DNA of 64,000 nucleotides. It comes from MED-G105 sp039814575 (GTDB lineage: Bacteria > Pseudomonadota > Alphaproteobacteria > Caulobacterales > Parvularculaceae). Both the position numbers and the translations under genes were made by a program. Below, in pieces: positions 26,144 through 34,736 of the stretch. Position 1 is the first letter of the stretch. Each line of letters begins with the position of its first letter. The stretch spans positions 211,367-275,366 of the forward strand of contig JBCCAY010000002.1 of the NCBI GenBank assembly GCA_039814575.1. Reading direction: 5' to 3'. The notes under the pieces are model-generated. The model saw only the letters and a list, made by a program, of their open reading frames with translations. It ran no database searches and was not told where the DNA came from.

Positions 26144-27739
26144 ATGTCTGAAGCCTCGCCCGCTGATCGTTCCCCCGTCCGTCGCGCGCTTATCTCTGTC
26201 TCTAACAAGGCCGGCGTCAATGTCTTCGCTAAGCGACTTGCGGATGCCGGCGTCGAGCTCATTTCCACCGGCGGCACGGCGCGATTGTTGCGAGAGGCGG
26301 GGCTGACAGTGCGTGATGTCTCCGACGTCACCGGCTCGCCGGAGATGATGGACGGCCGGGTGAAGACCCTGCATCCGAAAATCCATGGCGGCATCTTGGC
26401 GGACCGCGCCAATCCTGAACACGTAGCGGCGATGGAAACCCATAGCGTGCCGGCGATCGATCTCATCGTCGTCAATCTCTATCCGTTCGAAAAAACCGTC
26501 GCGGCCGGCGCCGACGCGACGAGCGCCATTGAGAATATCGATATTGGCGGGCCGGCGATGATCCGCGCCGCCGCCAAGAACCATGGCAGCGTCGGCATTG
26601 TGACGGACCCGGAGGATTACGACGTCGTCGCTGAAGCCATTGAGGCGGGCGGATTACCGCTGGCGCTGCGCCAGCGGCTTGCAGGGATCGCTTATGCGCG
26701 CACCGCCGCCTACGATGCGGCGATTGGGGCGTGGTTCGCGGAACAATTAGACGACGCCGCGCCGCGCCGAGCTGCGCTCGCCGGCGCCCGGGTTCAAACC
26801 TTGCGGTATGGTGAAAACCCACACCAATCGGCCGCGTTTTACGCCGCCGGCCCGTTGCGTCCGGGCGTCGCTACGGCGAAGCAAATTCAGGGCAAAGAAC
26901 TTTCGTACAACAATTTGAACGACACGGACGCCGCTTATGAATTGGCGGGCGAGCTCGGCGCTGATCGCCCTGGCGTCGCCATTATAAAGCACGCCAACCC
27001 CTGCGGCGTCGCCGCTGGCGACACACTGTTAGAGGCGTATAAGAAAGCGCTTTTGTGTGATCCGGTCTCTGCGTTCGGCGGTGTCATTGCTTTAACGCAA
27101 ACGCTTGATGCGGAAACCGCCGAAGCAATCGCTGCGGTTTTCACCGAGGTCATCATCGCGCCGGACGCCGACGCCGCGGCGTTGGATATTCTTGCGAAGA
27201 AAAAGAATCTGCGACTGTTGCTCGCCGGCGGCCTGCCGGACCCAGCCGCGCCCGGCATGGTGATGAAGCCTGTCGCCGGCGGGTTCTTATATCAATCGCG
27301 CGACAATGGCCGCATTGACCGTGATGCATTGAAAGTCGTCACCAAACGTGCGCCGAGTGAAGCGGAATGGCGGGACATGGTGTTCGCGTTCCGCGTCGCG
27401 AAGCACGTGAAGTCGAACGCGATTGTTTACGTGAAGGACGAAGCGACGGTAGGCGTCGGCGCCGGCCAGATGAGCCGCGTTGATTCTAGTCGGATTGCAG
27501 CGCGCAAAGCGGAGGACGCCGCGGCGGCGGCCGGCATCGAAACGCCGCTGACGCAAGGGTCTGTGGTTGCGTCGGACGCCTTTTTTCCGTTCGCAGATGG
27601 TTTAGAAGCGGCGATTGCTGCCGGCGCCAAGGCGGTGATCCAGCCGGGCGGGTCGATTCGCGACGAAGACGTCATCGCCGCCGCCGACAAAGCGGGCGTC
27701 GCGATGGCGTTCACTGGCATGCGCCATTTCCGGCACTAA
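26144..27739 (+). CDS. purH: Bifunctional AICAR formyltransferase / IMP cyclohydrolase
   Basis: A 531-residue enzyme catalysing the last two steps of de novo IMP synthesis. The N-terminal MGS-like cyclohydrolase domain runs to about 160 (ALISVSNKAGVNVFAKRLAD, STGGTARLL, GRVKTLHPKIHGGIL). The formyltransferase domain follows (LRYGENPHQSAAFY, IIKHANPCGVA, SDAFFPFADGLEAA) and ends PGGSIRDEDVIAAAD...MRHFRH as in the family. Length is standard. GAGGGA lies ten bases upstream of the ATG. It uses 10-formyl-tetrahydrofolate, the same cofactor PurU breaks down. Confidence 0.97.
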   Translation: MSEASPADRSPVRRALISVSNKAGVNVFAKRLADAGVELISTGGTARLLREAGLTVRDVSDVTGSPEMMDGRVKTLHPKIHGGILADRANPEHVAAMETHSVPAIDLIVVNLYPFEKTVAAGADATSAIENIDIGGPAMIRAAAKNHGSVGIVTDPEDYDVVAEAIEAGGLPLALRQRLAGIAYARTAAYDAAIGAWFAEQLDDAAPRRAALAGARVQTLRYGENPHQSAAFYAAGPLRPGVATAKQIQGKELSYNNLNDTDAAYELAGELGADRPGVAIIKHANPCGVAAGDTLLEAYKKALLCDPVSAFGGVIALTQTLDAETAEAIAAVFTEVIIAPDADAAALDILAKKKNLRLLLAGGLPDPAAPGMVMKPVAGGFLYQSRDNGRIDRDALKVVTKRAPSEAEWRDMVFAFRVAKHVKSNAIVYVKDEATVGVGAGQMSRVDSSRIAARKAEDAAAAAGIETPLTQGSVVASDAFFPFADGLEAAIAAGAKAVIQPGGSIRDEDVIAAADKAGVAMAFTGMRHFRH

Positions 27740-27759
27740 TACTTGGTTGTAGGATAGTC

Positions 27760-27785
27760 GATCAGGGGCGGCGGCGCCCCTGATC
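27760..27785. terminator. Hairpin between the convergent purH and glutamate dehydrogenase genes
   Basis: GATCAGGGGCG and its exact complement face each other around a four-base loop, between the stop codons of two convergent genes. There is no T-run on either side, but position and stem strength suggest it ends or protects both transcripts. Confidence 0.5.
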
Positions 27786-27798
27786 CAAATTGGCTTTT

Positions 27799-30700
27799 CT
27801 AAGCTTTAGTGCGTTCCACCAGTTCAGCAAGTTTCTGGGTGAACAGCGTCAGTTTGCCGACGCCAATGCCGGCGCTGAGCTCCAGGCTCGCCACATAATC
27901 CTCAAGCTGAACAATCTGCGGATCGTTCGCTTCCATCCATTGACCAATGAGTTCGCCGAGCCAAGCGGACGCTTGGCCTTCCGGCTCCTGGTCGGCGAAG
28001 GCGGCGGCGTTCTTCGTCAGCGCCGCCTGTTGCGCAACTAGGTCGTCGGTCAGACGCCGCATGGCCATGCGATCATAGTGATGGTCGAGAATTTGGCGGC
28101 GCGCTTTATTGCGGGCCTTTTCAATACGGAAGGCGTCGCCAATGGCGAAGAAGAGGGCGCCGGCGTTCGTCGTCGACCAACCCGTTTGCCGCGCGAGGTT
28201 TACCACAGGGAAGCTGTATTCAAGCGTCGGAATAAGCGCCGCATCGGCGGCCAGCGCTGCCGGTGCGCCCGCTTCTTTCCAGCCGGCGATGCGCTCGTTC
28301 AAGGCTTCCGCCGCAGCCGGCGTTAAGATCTTCGGCGCCGCTGCTTTTAGTTCGGCGACAGGCCCTTTGTATTGATCGACAAGGCCTTTGACGCCCTGTT
28401 TCTCAAGCGTGTTCGACGCTTCGACATCGCGCAGGATTTGATAAATCTGCTCCGCGACGAGCGTTGACGACGCCGTGTAAAGATCGTTTTGCAGTGCGGC
28501 CGACGCCTTATTGTCGAGGGCGTCGACGGCTTTTGAGAAACCGCCAAGATCCAAAATCTGCCGCGCGCCTTCAAAGGCGAGGGTGATTTGCGGTAAACGC
28601 CCGCCGGTGGCTTCCGCCGCGCGCTGGGCGAACGTGGCGCCGCACATATCGACCATATCATTGGAGAGGCGCGTTGCGATGATTTCACGGCGCAGACGGT
28701 GTTTCACGAGCGGCGCGGTGTAGCCGTGCAGGGCTTTCGGGAAGTACGCGTAAAGCTCTTTTTCGAACGCTGGATCATCGGGCGCCGATGACGCGACGAG
28801 TTCGTCGAAGATCTGCATTTTGCCATAGGCGAGGAGCACGGATAATTCCGGCCGCGACAAGCCTTCACCGGCTTTTTTCATCACCGCTAAGCGTTTCTCA
28901 TCCGGAAGGTCTTCGAGTCCCCGGTCAAGTCTGCCTTCCGTTTCGAGCGCCGCCATCATCCGCGCATGGGCGTCAAGATCGCGCGGCGCGGCGGCGTGCA
29001 TCTGCGTAATCGCTCGCGTCTGCTCGTAATTGTGTCGCAAAACGAGCGCGGCGACATCGTCCGTCATATCGCTGAGGAGGGCGTCGCGCGCGTCCGTTTT
29101 CAGCTCGCCTTTTTCGATGGCGGCTGACAAGAGAATTTTGATATTCACTTCGTGGTCGGAGGAATCAACGCCGGCGGAGTTATCGATGGCGTCGGTGTTC
29201 ACCCGTCCGCCGTTACGCGCAAAGGCGATACGGGCTTTTTGTGTCAGGCCAAGATTAGCGCCTTCCCCGATCACCTGCATGTTCATGTCTTTGGCGTCGA
29301 TGCGTACAGGATCGTTCGCTCTGTCGCCGACGCGCCAGTTTTCTTCGCCGGCGTCTTTGAAGTAGGTGCCGATGCCGCCAAGCCAGAACAGCTCGACTTC
29401 GGCCTTTAGAATGGCGCGGATAAGCTCATGCGGCGTTACCGTCTTGGCGTCGACGCCGAGGAGTTTTTTCATTTCCGGCGACACCGGAATCGACTTTAAG
29501 CCGCGCGAGAAAACGCCGCCGCCTTTGGAGATGAGGGACGCATCATAATCGCCCCAACACGAGCGGGTCAGCTCGAAGAGGCGCTTGCGTTCTTCCCAAG
29601 ACACCGCTGGGTCTGGGGTCGGATCGATAAAGATATCGCGATGGTCGAAAGCGGCGACGAGCTTGATCTTTTTCGACAACAGCATCCCGTTGCCAAAAAC
29701 ATCACCGGACATATCGCCGACGCCGGCGACCGTGAAGACTTGCTTCTGGATGTCTTTGCCGATTTCGCGGAAATGGCGTTTCACGGCCTCCCATGCGCCA
29801 CGGGCGGTGATGCCCATGACTTTGTGGTCATAGCCGGCCGAACCGCCGGAGGCGAACGCGTCGCCGAGCCAAAATCCGTACTCCGCTGAAACGCCATTGG
29901 CGGTGTCGGAGAAGGCAGCCGTGCCTTTGTCAGCGGCGACGACAAGATAGGGGTCCGGCTCGTCCCAGCAAACGACGTTGTCGGGCGTCACCGTCTCGCC
30001 GCCGACAATATTGTCGGTGACATCGAGCAGCCCTCGGATGAATTCAATATAGGCCGCGCGGCCTTCTTCATAGACCGCTGCACGGTCGCCGCCCGCGGGC
30101 AATTGTTTCGGGTAGAAGCACCCTTTCGAGCCCGCCGGCACGATGACGGCGTTTTTAACGCGTTGGGCTTTGACAAGTCCTAAAACTTCCGTACGGAAAT
30201 CTTCACGTCTGTCCGACCAGCGTAGTCCGCCGCGCGCTACCGGGCCGAAGCGTAAATGCACGCCGTCGACGCGTGGACCAGAAACGAAAATCTCCCGGAA
30301 GGGTTTCGGATCGGGGATTTCGTCCATCGCGTTCGAATTGATCTTGAACGAGATGTATGACTTGGCTGCGCCGTCTTTTGCCTTCTGGTAGAAATTCGTT
30401 CGCGTCACCGCTTCGAAAAGGTTGAGGAAGCGGCGAATGATCCGGTCCTCGTCGAGGCTTTCAACGTCTTTGAGAAGCGCTGTAACGGTCTCGATCGCGG
30501 CGTTCGCCTCGCGTTCGCGCGCATCTTTGACGGTCGGGCCCGCTGGATTGAACCGCGCATGGAAAACGGAGATGAGCGCGCGGGCGATCTCAGGGTGCTT
30601 AGCGAGCGTTTCCTCAATATAGGCTTTTGAAGCGGGAAACTCCGTCTGCAGCGCATGGCGCGCCGCAGCCCGTAAGACCGCCGCTTCACGCCAGGTTAGG

Positions 30701-32697
30701 CCGGCAATTAGGACGAGGGCGTTAAACCCGTCATCTTCGGCGCGGCCGTCAAGAATGGCGGTGAGCGCTTCTTCCAGATTTATCTTAACCGCGTCGAGAT
30801 CAATGGTTCGACGGGTTTTTTCCTCCGTCCAGAAATCATTAATCCAAACCGTGTCGCCGGCTTCCGCCTCGGCTGGTTTGATCTGGTGGCCGTACTCCTG
30901 AAGAACATAGAGGCCTATGTTCTCAAGGGTTGGGATGAGGTCCGACAAACGATAGGGCGCTTGTTTGCAGTAAAGCTTGATGCCGATGGCGCTCTCGGCC
31001 GCGCGCGGGTTGCGGTAAACGCGTAACGTCCGCCGCGTCGTTTTCATCACTTCTACGACGGCGATATCATCGAGCGCCGCCTTTGGGGCATTGCGTTCCA
31101 CATAACCGGCATCGAAGGCGTTTTCATATCGCGAGAAGAGGCCGCGCGGCGCCGCGCCGCTATTGCGACCGCGCATTTCATCTAACAGATCATCGGTCCA
31201 GCCGCGGGTGATTTCGCGCAAGCGTTGCGTTAGCTCTGCAACGCCCGGTCCTTCCGGCGCGCCGGGTTCGATCCCGATAATATAGTGCACGCGCACCAGC
31301 GCTGCGTCGCCGAAATGCGGATTGAACGCCGCGACGCGCCCGCCGAACGAGTCGCTCAAAAGCGCGCCGATCTCTTCGCGCACAGAGGAAGAGAAGCGAT
31401 CACGCGGTACAAAGACGAGCGCAGAAACAAAGCGGTCAAATCGATCGCGGCGTAAGAAGAGCTTCGCGCGGGGGCGTTTGTAAAGGCGCAGAATGCCGAG
31501 CGACGCCTCGCGTAAGGAATCGATATCGCCTTGGAACATCTCATCGCGCGGATAGGTTTCAAGAATGTTGATGACGGCCTTTTCGTTGTGCCCGCCGGGG
31601 ACAAACCCCGCGGTCTCGGCGATCCGGCGCACTTTAGCGCTAAGAAGCGGAATATCGGAGGCCGGACGATTATAGGCGTCTGCGGTGAAAAGACCGATAA
31701 AGCGATCTTCGCCTGTTACTTGTCCATCGAGGGAATAGGTTTTTACGCCGAGATAATCCATATGCACGCGGCGGTGAACGAGCGAACGCAAATTGGCTTT
31801 GGCGATCAAAAGCGGCTCGCCCGACTGCATAAAGTCAAGGACGGCTTCCGACGGACGACCATCATCCGTATAGGTTGATTTCAGAATTTTCCGATCATGG
31901 TCCTTAGCGATGCCGAGATCGCCGCTTTCATCGTGATCAAACGTTATCCCGTTCTTGGTTTGCGCATAGGTGTAGCGACGCACGCCGAGAAACGCGAAGC
32001 GATTATCCCAGAGCCATTTCAGGAACTCGATGGATTCGCGAAGGTCTTCGCGGTCGACCCCTTGCGGACGCGCGCGCTCCAATTGAGCGATGCAAGAGGC
32101 GAGGCGCGCGCGCATCGGCTCCCAGTCTTCAACGGCCAGGGAGACGTCGTCGAGGACATTGGTGATTTCTTTATGCAGCGCCCCAATTTCGGCCTCGTCC
32201 ACCGGCGGGTCCATCTCGGCTCGGATAATCGATTCGCGAATGGGCTGGCCGTCGTCGCCGTCGACGCGCGCGCCCGCGGCGTTGCGGCGAATATCGACGA
32301 CGGCGTTCAAAAAGAACGAAACCGGCTTGCCCGCGTCGCTCAAGGCGGCGCTGATCGAATCGACGATGAATGGTTTATCGTCGGTGATGATCTCTAAGAC
32401 CAAGCGCGAGCGGCGCCAGTTCTCGGATTGGCTGAGCCGCAAGGTCACCAAGGGGTGACCGGCTTTGCGCGCGGCGCTGTTTTTCCATGTATCAACAGCG
32501 CGCTCGAGCAGGGCGGCCGGGTTTTCCCAGCTTTGATCCTCGCCCGTCGCATAAAAGACGATCTGATGCAGAAGACTTTCAAACGCCGTCGTGATTTTGT
32601 TTTTCGCCGTACGCGGCGCGTCTTTATGCTCGGCGGCGAGAGCGATGACGGTCTGTAGGATTTTCTCGTCGTCAACGGCGTGGAAACCTTCTGGCAT
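27799..32697 (-). CDS. gdhZ: NAD-specific glutamate dehydrogenase, large (about 180 kDa) type
   Basis: A 1632-residue enzyme of the Bac_GDH family, converting glutamate to 2-oxoglutarate and ammonia with NAD. The long N-terminal regulatory part contains ACT-like segments (RSRLVLEIITDDKPFIVDSI). The catalytic core has FVSGPRVDGVHLRFGPVARG, GGLRWSDRREDFRTEVLGL, the Lys motif VIVPAGSKGCFYPK, GVGDMSGDVFGNGM and VIGEGANLGLTQKARI. Length is close to Caulobacter GdhZ, which also inhibits FtsZ to tie division to metabolism. The ATG at 32697 has AAGG nine bases upstream; an upstream TTG is in frame but poorly supported. The upstream region carries a palindrome and a CtrA-type site. Confidence 0.95.
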   Translation of the reverse strand: MPEGFHAVDDEKILQTVIALAAEHKDAPRTAKNKITTAFESLLHQIVFYATGEDQSWENPAALLERAVDTWKNSAARKAGHPLVTLRLSQSENWRRSRLVLEIITDDKPFIVDSISAALSDAGKPVSFFLNAVVDIRRNAAGARVDGDDGQPIRESIIRAEMDPPVDEAEIGALHKEITNVLDDVSLAVEDWEPMRARLASCIAQLERARPQGVDREDLRESIEFLKWLWDNRFAFLGVRRYTYAQTKNGITFDHDESGDLGIAKDHDRKILKSTYTDDGRPSEAVLDFMQSGEPLLIAKANLRSLVHRRVHMDYLGVKTYSLDGQVTGEDRFIGLFTADAYNRPASDIPLLSAKVRRIAETAGFVPGGHNEKAVINILETYPRDEMFQGDIDSLREASLGILRLYKRPRAKLFLRRDRFDRFVSALVFVPRDRFSSSVREEIGALLSDSFGGRVAAFNPHFGDAALVRVHYIIGIEPGAPEGPGVAELTQRLREITRGWTDDLLDEMRGRNSGAAPRGLFSRYENAFDAGYVERNAPKAALDDIAVVEVMKTTRRTLRVYRNPRAAESAIGIKLYCKQAPYRLSDLIPTLENIGLYVLQEYGHQIKPAEAEAGDTVWINDFWTEEKTRRTIDLDAVKINLEEALTAILDGRAEDDGFNALVLIAGLTWREAAVLRAAARHALQTEFPASKAYIEETLAKHPEIARALISVFHARFNPAGPTVKDAREREANAAIETVTALLKDVESLDEDRIIRRFLNLFEAVTRTNFYQKAKDGAAKSYISFKINSNAMDEIPDPKPFREIFVSGPRVDGVHLRFGPVARGGLRWSDRREDFRTEVLGLVKAQRVKNAVIVPAGSKGCFYPKQLPAGGDRAAVYEEGRAAYIEFIRGLLDVTDNIVGGETVTPDNVVCWDEPDPYLVVAADKGTAAFSDTANGVSAEYGFWLGDAFASGGSAGYDHKVMGITARGAWEAVKRHFREIGKDIQKQVFTVAGVGDMSGDVFGNGMLLSKKIKLVAAFDHRDIFIDPTPDPAVSWEERKRLFELTRSCWGDYDASLISKGGGVFSRGLKSIPVSPEMKKLLGVDAKTVTPHELIRAILKAEVELFWLGGIGTYFKDAGEENWRVGDRANDPVRIDAKDMNMQVIGEGANLGLTQKARIAFARNGGRVNTDAIDNSAGVDSSDHEVNIKILLSAAIEKGELKTDARDALLSDMTDDVAALVLRHNYEQTRAITQMHAAAPRDLDAHARMMAALETEGRLDRGLEDLPDEKRLAVMKKAGEGLSRPELSVLLAYGKMQIFDELVASSAPDDPAFEKELYAYFPKALHGYTAPLVKHRLRREIIATRLSNDMVDMCGATFAQRAAEATGGRLPQITLAFEGARQILDLGGFSKAVDALDNKASAALQNDLYTASSTLVAEQIYQILRDVEASNTLEKQGVKGLVDQYKGPVAELKAAAPKILTPAAAEALNERIAGWKEAGAPAALAADAALIPTLEYSFPVVNLARQTGWSTTNAGALFFAIGDAFRIEKARNKARRQILDHHYDRMAMRRLTDDLVAQQAALTKNAAAFADQEPEGQASAWLGELIGQWMEANDPQIVQLEDYVASLELSAGIGVGKLTLFTQKLAELVERTKA

Positions 32698-32786
32698 GAC
32701 GGGGCGCCTTTTTGCTGTCTTTCCTCTCCGACGCGAGGGCGCGTCGGCGGTGGGGTTCGTGGATTTCACGCGTAGTCTACAAATGA

Positions 32787-32804
32787 AACACTTATCCAAG
32801 TGTT
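32787..32804. promoter_or_regulatory. Perfect 18-base palindrome upstream of glutamate dehydrogenase
   Basis: AACACTTATCCAAGTGTT has two exact seven-base arms around four bases and lies 90 to 107 bases before the start codon of the dehydrogenase. It has the look of a dimeric repressor or activator site, and a TTGTCA that could be a -35 element begins next to it on the minus strand. The factor is unknown. Confidence 0.55.
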
Positions 32805-32845
32805 GACAAGATGCTGAGGCTTCGCGCGTGATCGGTTTTGCGCGA

Positions 32846-32860
32846 TTAAATTCTTATTAA
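32846..32860. promoter_or_regulatory. CtrA-type site (TTAA-N7-TTAA) upstream of glutamate dehydrogenase
   Basis: TTAAATTCTTATTAA matches the full CtrA recognition pattern, two TTAA halves seven bases apart. It lies about 150 bases upstream of the glutamate dehydrogenase start. In Caulobacter the dehydrogenase GdhZ belongs to the cell-cycle network, which makes the match meaningful; binding here is inferred. Confidence 0.5.
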
Positions 32861-32945
32861 TAGAGCGCTGCGTGGGCGCGTAACGCCACATAAGCCTTTG
32901 CAATGCAAGACAGTGATCCGCGCCTCGCGTCATCTAAATTTAAAT

Positions 32946-32966
32946 GAGAAGAGCCCTATTAGGCTC
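32946..32966 (-). terminator. Hairpin at the stop codon of the membrane-protein gene
   Basis: GAGCC and GGCTC pair around a six-base loop that contains the stop codon, followed on the minus strand by TTCTCATTT. It is a short candidate terminator. Confidence 0.4.
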
Positions 32967-33783
32967 GTGTCGCCGCCGCGCTTGGCGCGAGTGTGTTTGC
33001 GTCGGCGTCCGTCTTAAGGGGGGCGATCGCGTCTTCGACAAGGCGCCGTTGCGTGCGCGGGAACCGTTTCAAAGTTTCTTGTGCAATGCGATTGGAACTG
33101 AGAAGGGCCGTCGCCGCTCCGGCGCAAACGGTTACGACAATCGCGACGCTTAAGAGGCTGAGCCCAAATGTGTTGATTGCGCTCGGCAAGATAAAGAACA
33201 TGCCTGGCGCTAAAAGACTAATGGCGCTGATACGGTCTGCTGCGCTAAGCGCCGCTGCTAGCGCCAATCCAGCAGCAAGGAGCGGGATAAGCTGCGCCGA
33301 AGCGGCGCCAGGGTGGCCGTCGGGGGAAAGCAATACTGAGCCGGCGCCGATAGCGGCGCTCAAAACGGCGAGGCTCGCGGCGTAGTCGGCCCGCCAGCGA
33401 AAAGGTCGCGCAGCGCCGCCAGCGCCAGTGCGATAGCCGCGCCGGATCTTTTGGCAGGCATAAAGCGCGGCAAAAACGATGATCGCCCAGACGGCGGCGC
33501 GCGTCGGCAACGTTCTGCCGAATAGAACCGCGGCGAAGACGGCTACGCCAGCCAACAGCCCTAGCGCGGCGGCACTTTTCCGCGACAGCCGGTCGATCAG
33601 ATGCAGTTCCGCGGCGCGTGAAAACTTCGACGGGCGGCGCGGCTCCACAGAGGCCGCCGTCTCGTCGAGCAAATTTTGCAGCTCACGCACGGATTTTCCG
33701 CCGAGGTCGTCCGCTGGAGAGCCCATCGGCGTTGCGTCCGACGCTGGCGCGTCATTTTCAAGATCGGCGCGTTTGTCGATCAT
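32959..33783 (-). CDS. Multi-pass membrane protein of unknown function
   Basis: A 274-residue protein I do not recognise. A polar, acidic N-terminus of about 65 residues (DDLGGKSVRELQNLLDETAA) is followed by six or seven hydrophobic segments between about 70 and 240 (for example ALGLLAGVAVFAAVLFG, AVWAIIVFAALYAC, LLAPGMFFILPSAINTFGLS) and a charged tail (KRFPRTQRRLVEDAIAPL). GAGGA lies six bases before the ATG. A full CtrA-type site lies 44-58 bases upstream of the start, so it may be expressed at a set stage of the cell cycle. It stands alone between glutamate dehydrogenase and the cupin gene. Confidence 0.75.
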   Translation of the reverse strand: MIDKRADLENDAPASDATPMGSPADDLGGKSVRELQNLLDETAASVEPRRPSKFSRAAELHLIDRLSRKSAAALGLLAGVAVFAAVLFGRTLPTRAAVWAIIVFAALYACQKIRRGYRTGAGGAARPFRWRADYAASLAVLSAAIGAGSVLLSPDGHPGAASAQLIPLLAAGLALAAALSAADRISAISLLAPGMFFILPSAINTFGLSLLSVAIVVTVCAGAATALLSSNRIAQETLKRFPRTQRRLVEDAIAPLKTDADANTLAPSAAATRA

Positions 33784-33826
33784 CGACTGTCCTCGTTACG
33801 CAACCGCTAGCAGGCGCGGTGAAGCG

Positions 33827-33841
33827 TTAATAAAGCGTTAA
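33827..33841. promoter_or_regulatory. CtrA-type site (TTAA-N7-TTAA) upstream of the membrane-protein gene
   Basis: TTAATAAAGCGTTAA is a full match to the two-half CtrA pattern. It also forms part of a direct repeat of AAGCGTTAAT. At 44-58 bases before the start codon it sits where CtrA overlaps -35 elements of promoters it activates in Caulobacter. Binding is inferred. Confidence 0.55.
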
Positions 33842-33846
33842 TCGCC

Positions 33847-33874
33847 AGAGCAGTTGCTTGAGAGCAGTTGCTTG
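33847..33874. repeat. Tandem 14-base repeat, two copies
   Basis: AGAGCAGTTGCTTG occurs twice in a row without a gap, directly upstream of the CtrA-type site. The rest of the 375-base gap up to the cupin gene shows no gene or RNA. Confidence 0.85.
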
Positions 33875-34158
33875 GGCTGATTTGTGCGAAACGAAAAGAG
33901 CGAAAGACGCTGTACGCTCTGCGTTCTGTCGTCGGCGTCCGGCGGCGGAGGTCGGCTCGCGTCGGTTCTGCCGAGTAGGGGCGTCGTGACGCTGGAACGC
34001 AGGCGATTGAGCCTTTGACCGAGACTGAGACGGAGCGAGCGGCGTCAGTTACGCGTCAATAACGTCATACGTGGTGATGGTCCCAAAGAAGCGACGAGCG
34101 CCGACCATCCGTCTGGTGACGGCCTTTGATTAGAACGTCCCTCTTGAGACGACGCCGT

Positions 34159-34644
34159 CTAACGCTTTGGCGATAGCGGTCGCGGCGCCCAGTCGGGCGG
34201 GGCCATTTCGAAATGCGCAAAGTCAAAGGCCGGGGCGACGGTGCATCCGACGAGCGTCCAGCGCCCCAGAGGCTCCGCGGTTTGCCAGGCGCGGGGCGGT
34301 ACGATCGCTTGGGGGCGCTCGCCGGCGCCGAGGTTCTTGCCGAGGCGAACAGCGCTGGCGTCAACGCCGTTTTCTGAGATCGTGAGGGCGAGCGGTCCGC
34401 CGGCGTAGTGGTGCCAAACCTCTGCGGCGTCGATGCGATGCCAATGGGAGTATTCGCCGGCTTCCAGGAGATAATAGATCGCCGTTGATGCGCCGCGCCC
34501 GTCCTGCCCGCCAGCCTGATCGCGATAAGTTTCACTATAATGCCCACCTTCCGGATGCGGACGAAGATCGAGCATTCTAATAATGTCAGCGGCGGATAAG
34601 CTGTCCTGTCCCGCTCGAACATCTGGTTGGGAGGCGTCTGTCAT
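34159..34644 (-). CDS. DUF985-family cupin protein
   Basis: A 161-residue single-domain cupin of the DUF985 (Cupin_5) group. The family signature LDLRPHPEGGHYSETYRDQA opens the domain, followed by STAIYYLLEAGEYSHWHRID with metal-binding His residues, AEVWHHYAGGPLAL and the late motif LVGCTVAPAFDFAHFEMAP. Members are probably metal-dependent enzymes or sugar-binding proteins; no reaction is established that I can name. It follows the TPR-protein gene on the same strand after 92 bases and may share its transcript. Confidence 0.9.
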   Translation of the reverse strand: MTDASQPDVRAGQDSLSAADIIRMLDLRPHPEGGHYSETYRDQAGGQDGRGASTAIYYLLEAGEYSHWHRIDAAEVWHHYAGGPLALTISENGVDASAVRLGKNLGAGERPQAIVPPRAWQTAEPLGRWTLVGCTVAPAFDFAHFEMAPPDWAPRPLSPKR

Positions 34645-34736
34645 CCGTTCTGAACGGCCTTTATTGTTGCGCAGGTCAGTTGCGCTGACTGGAGGTTTAG
34701 AGACACCGCGGAGATACCGCGTGCGCTATTCATTCG

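Noticed and set aside
34065..34622. A 185-codon minus-strand frame over the cupin gene
   Set aside because: The overlapping frame encodes a clear DUF985 cupin; this one is an out-of-frame shadow.
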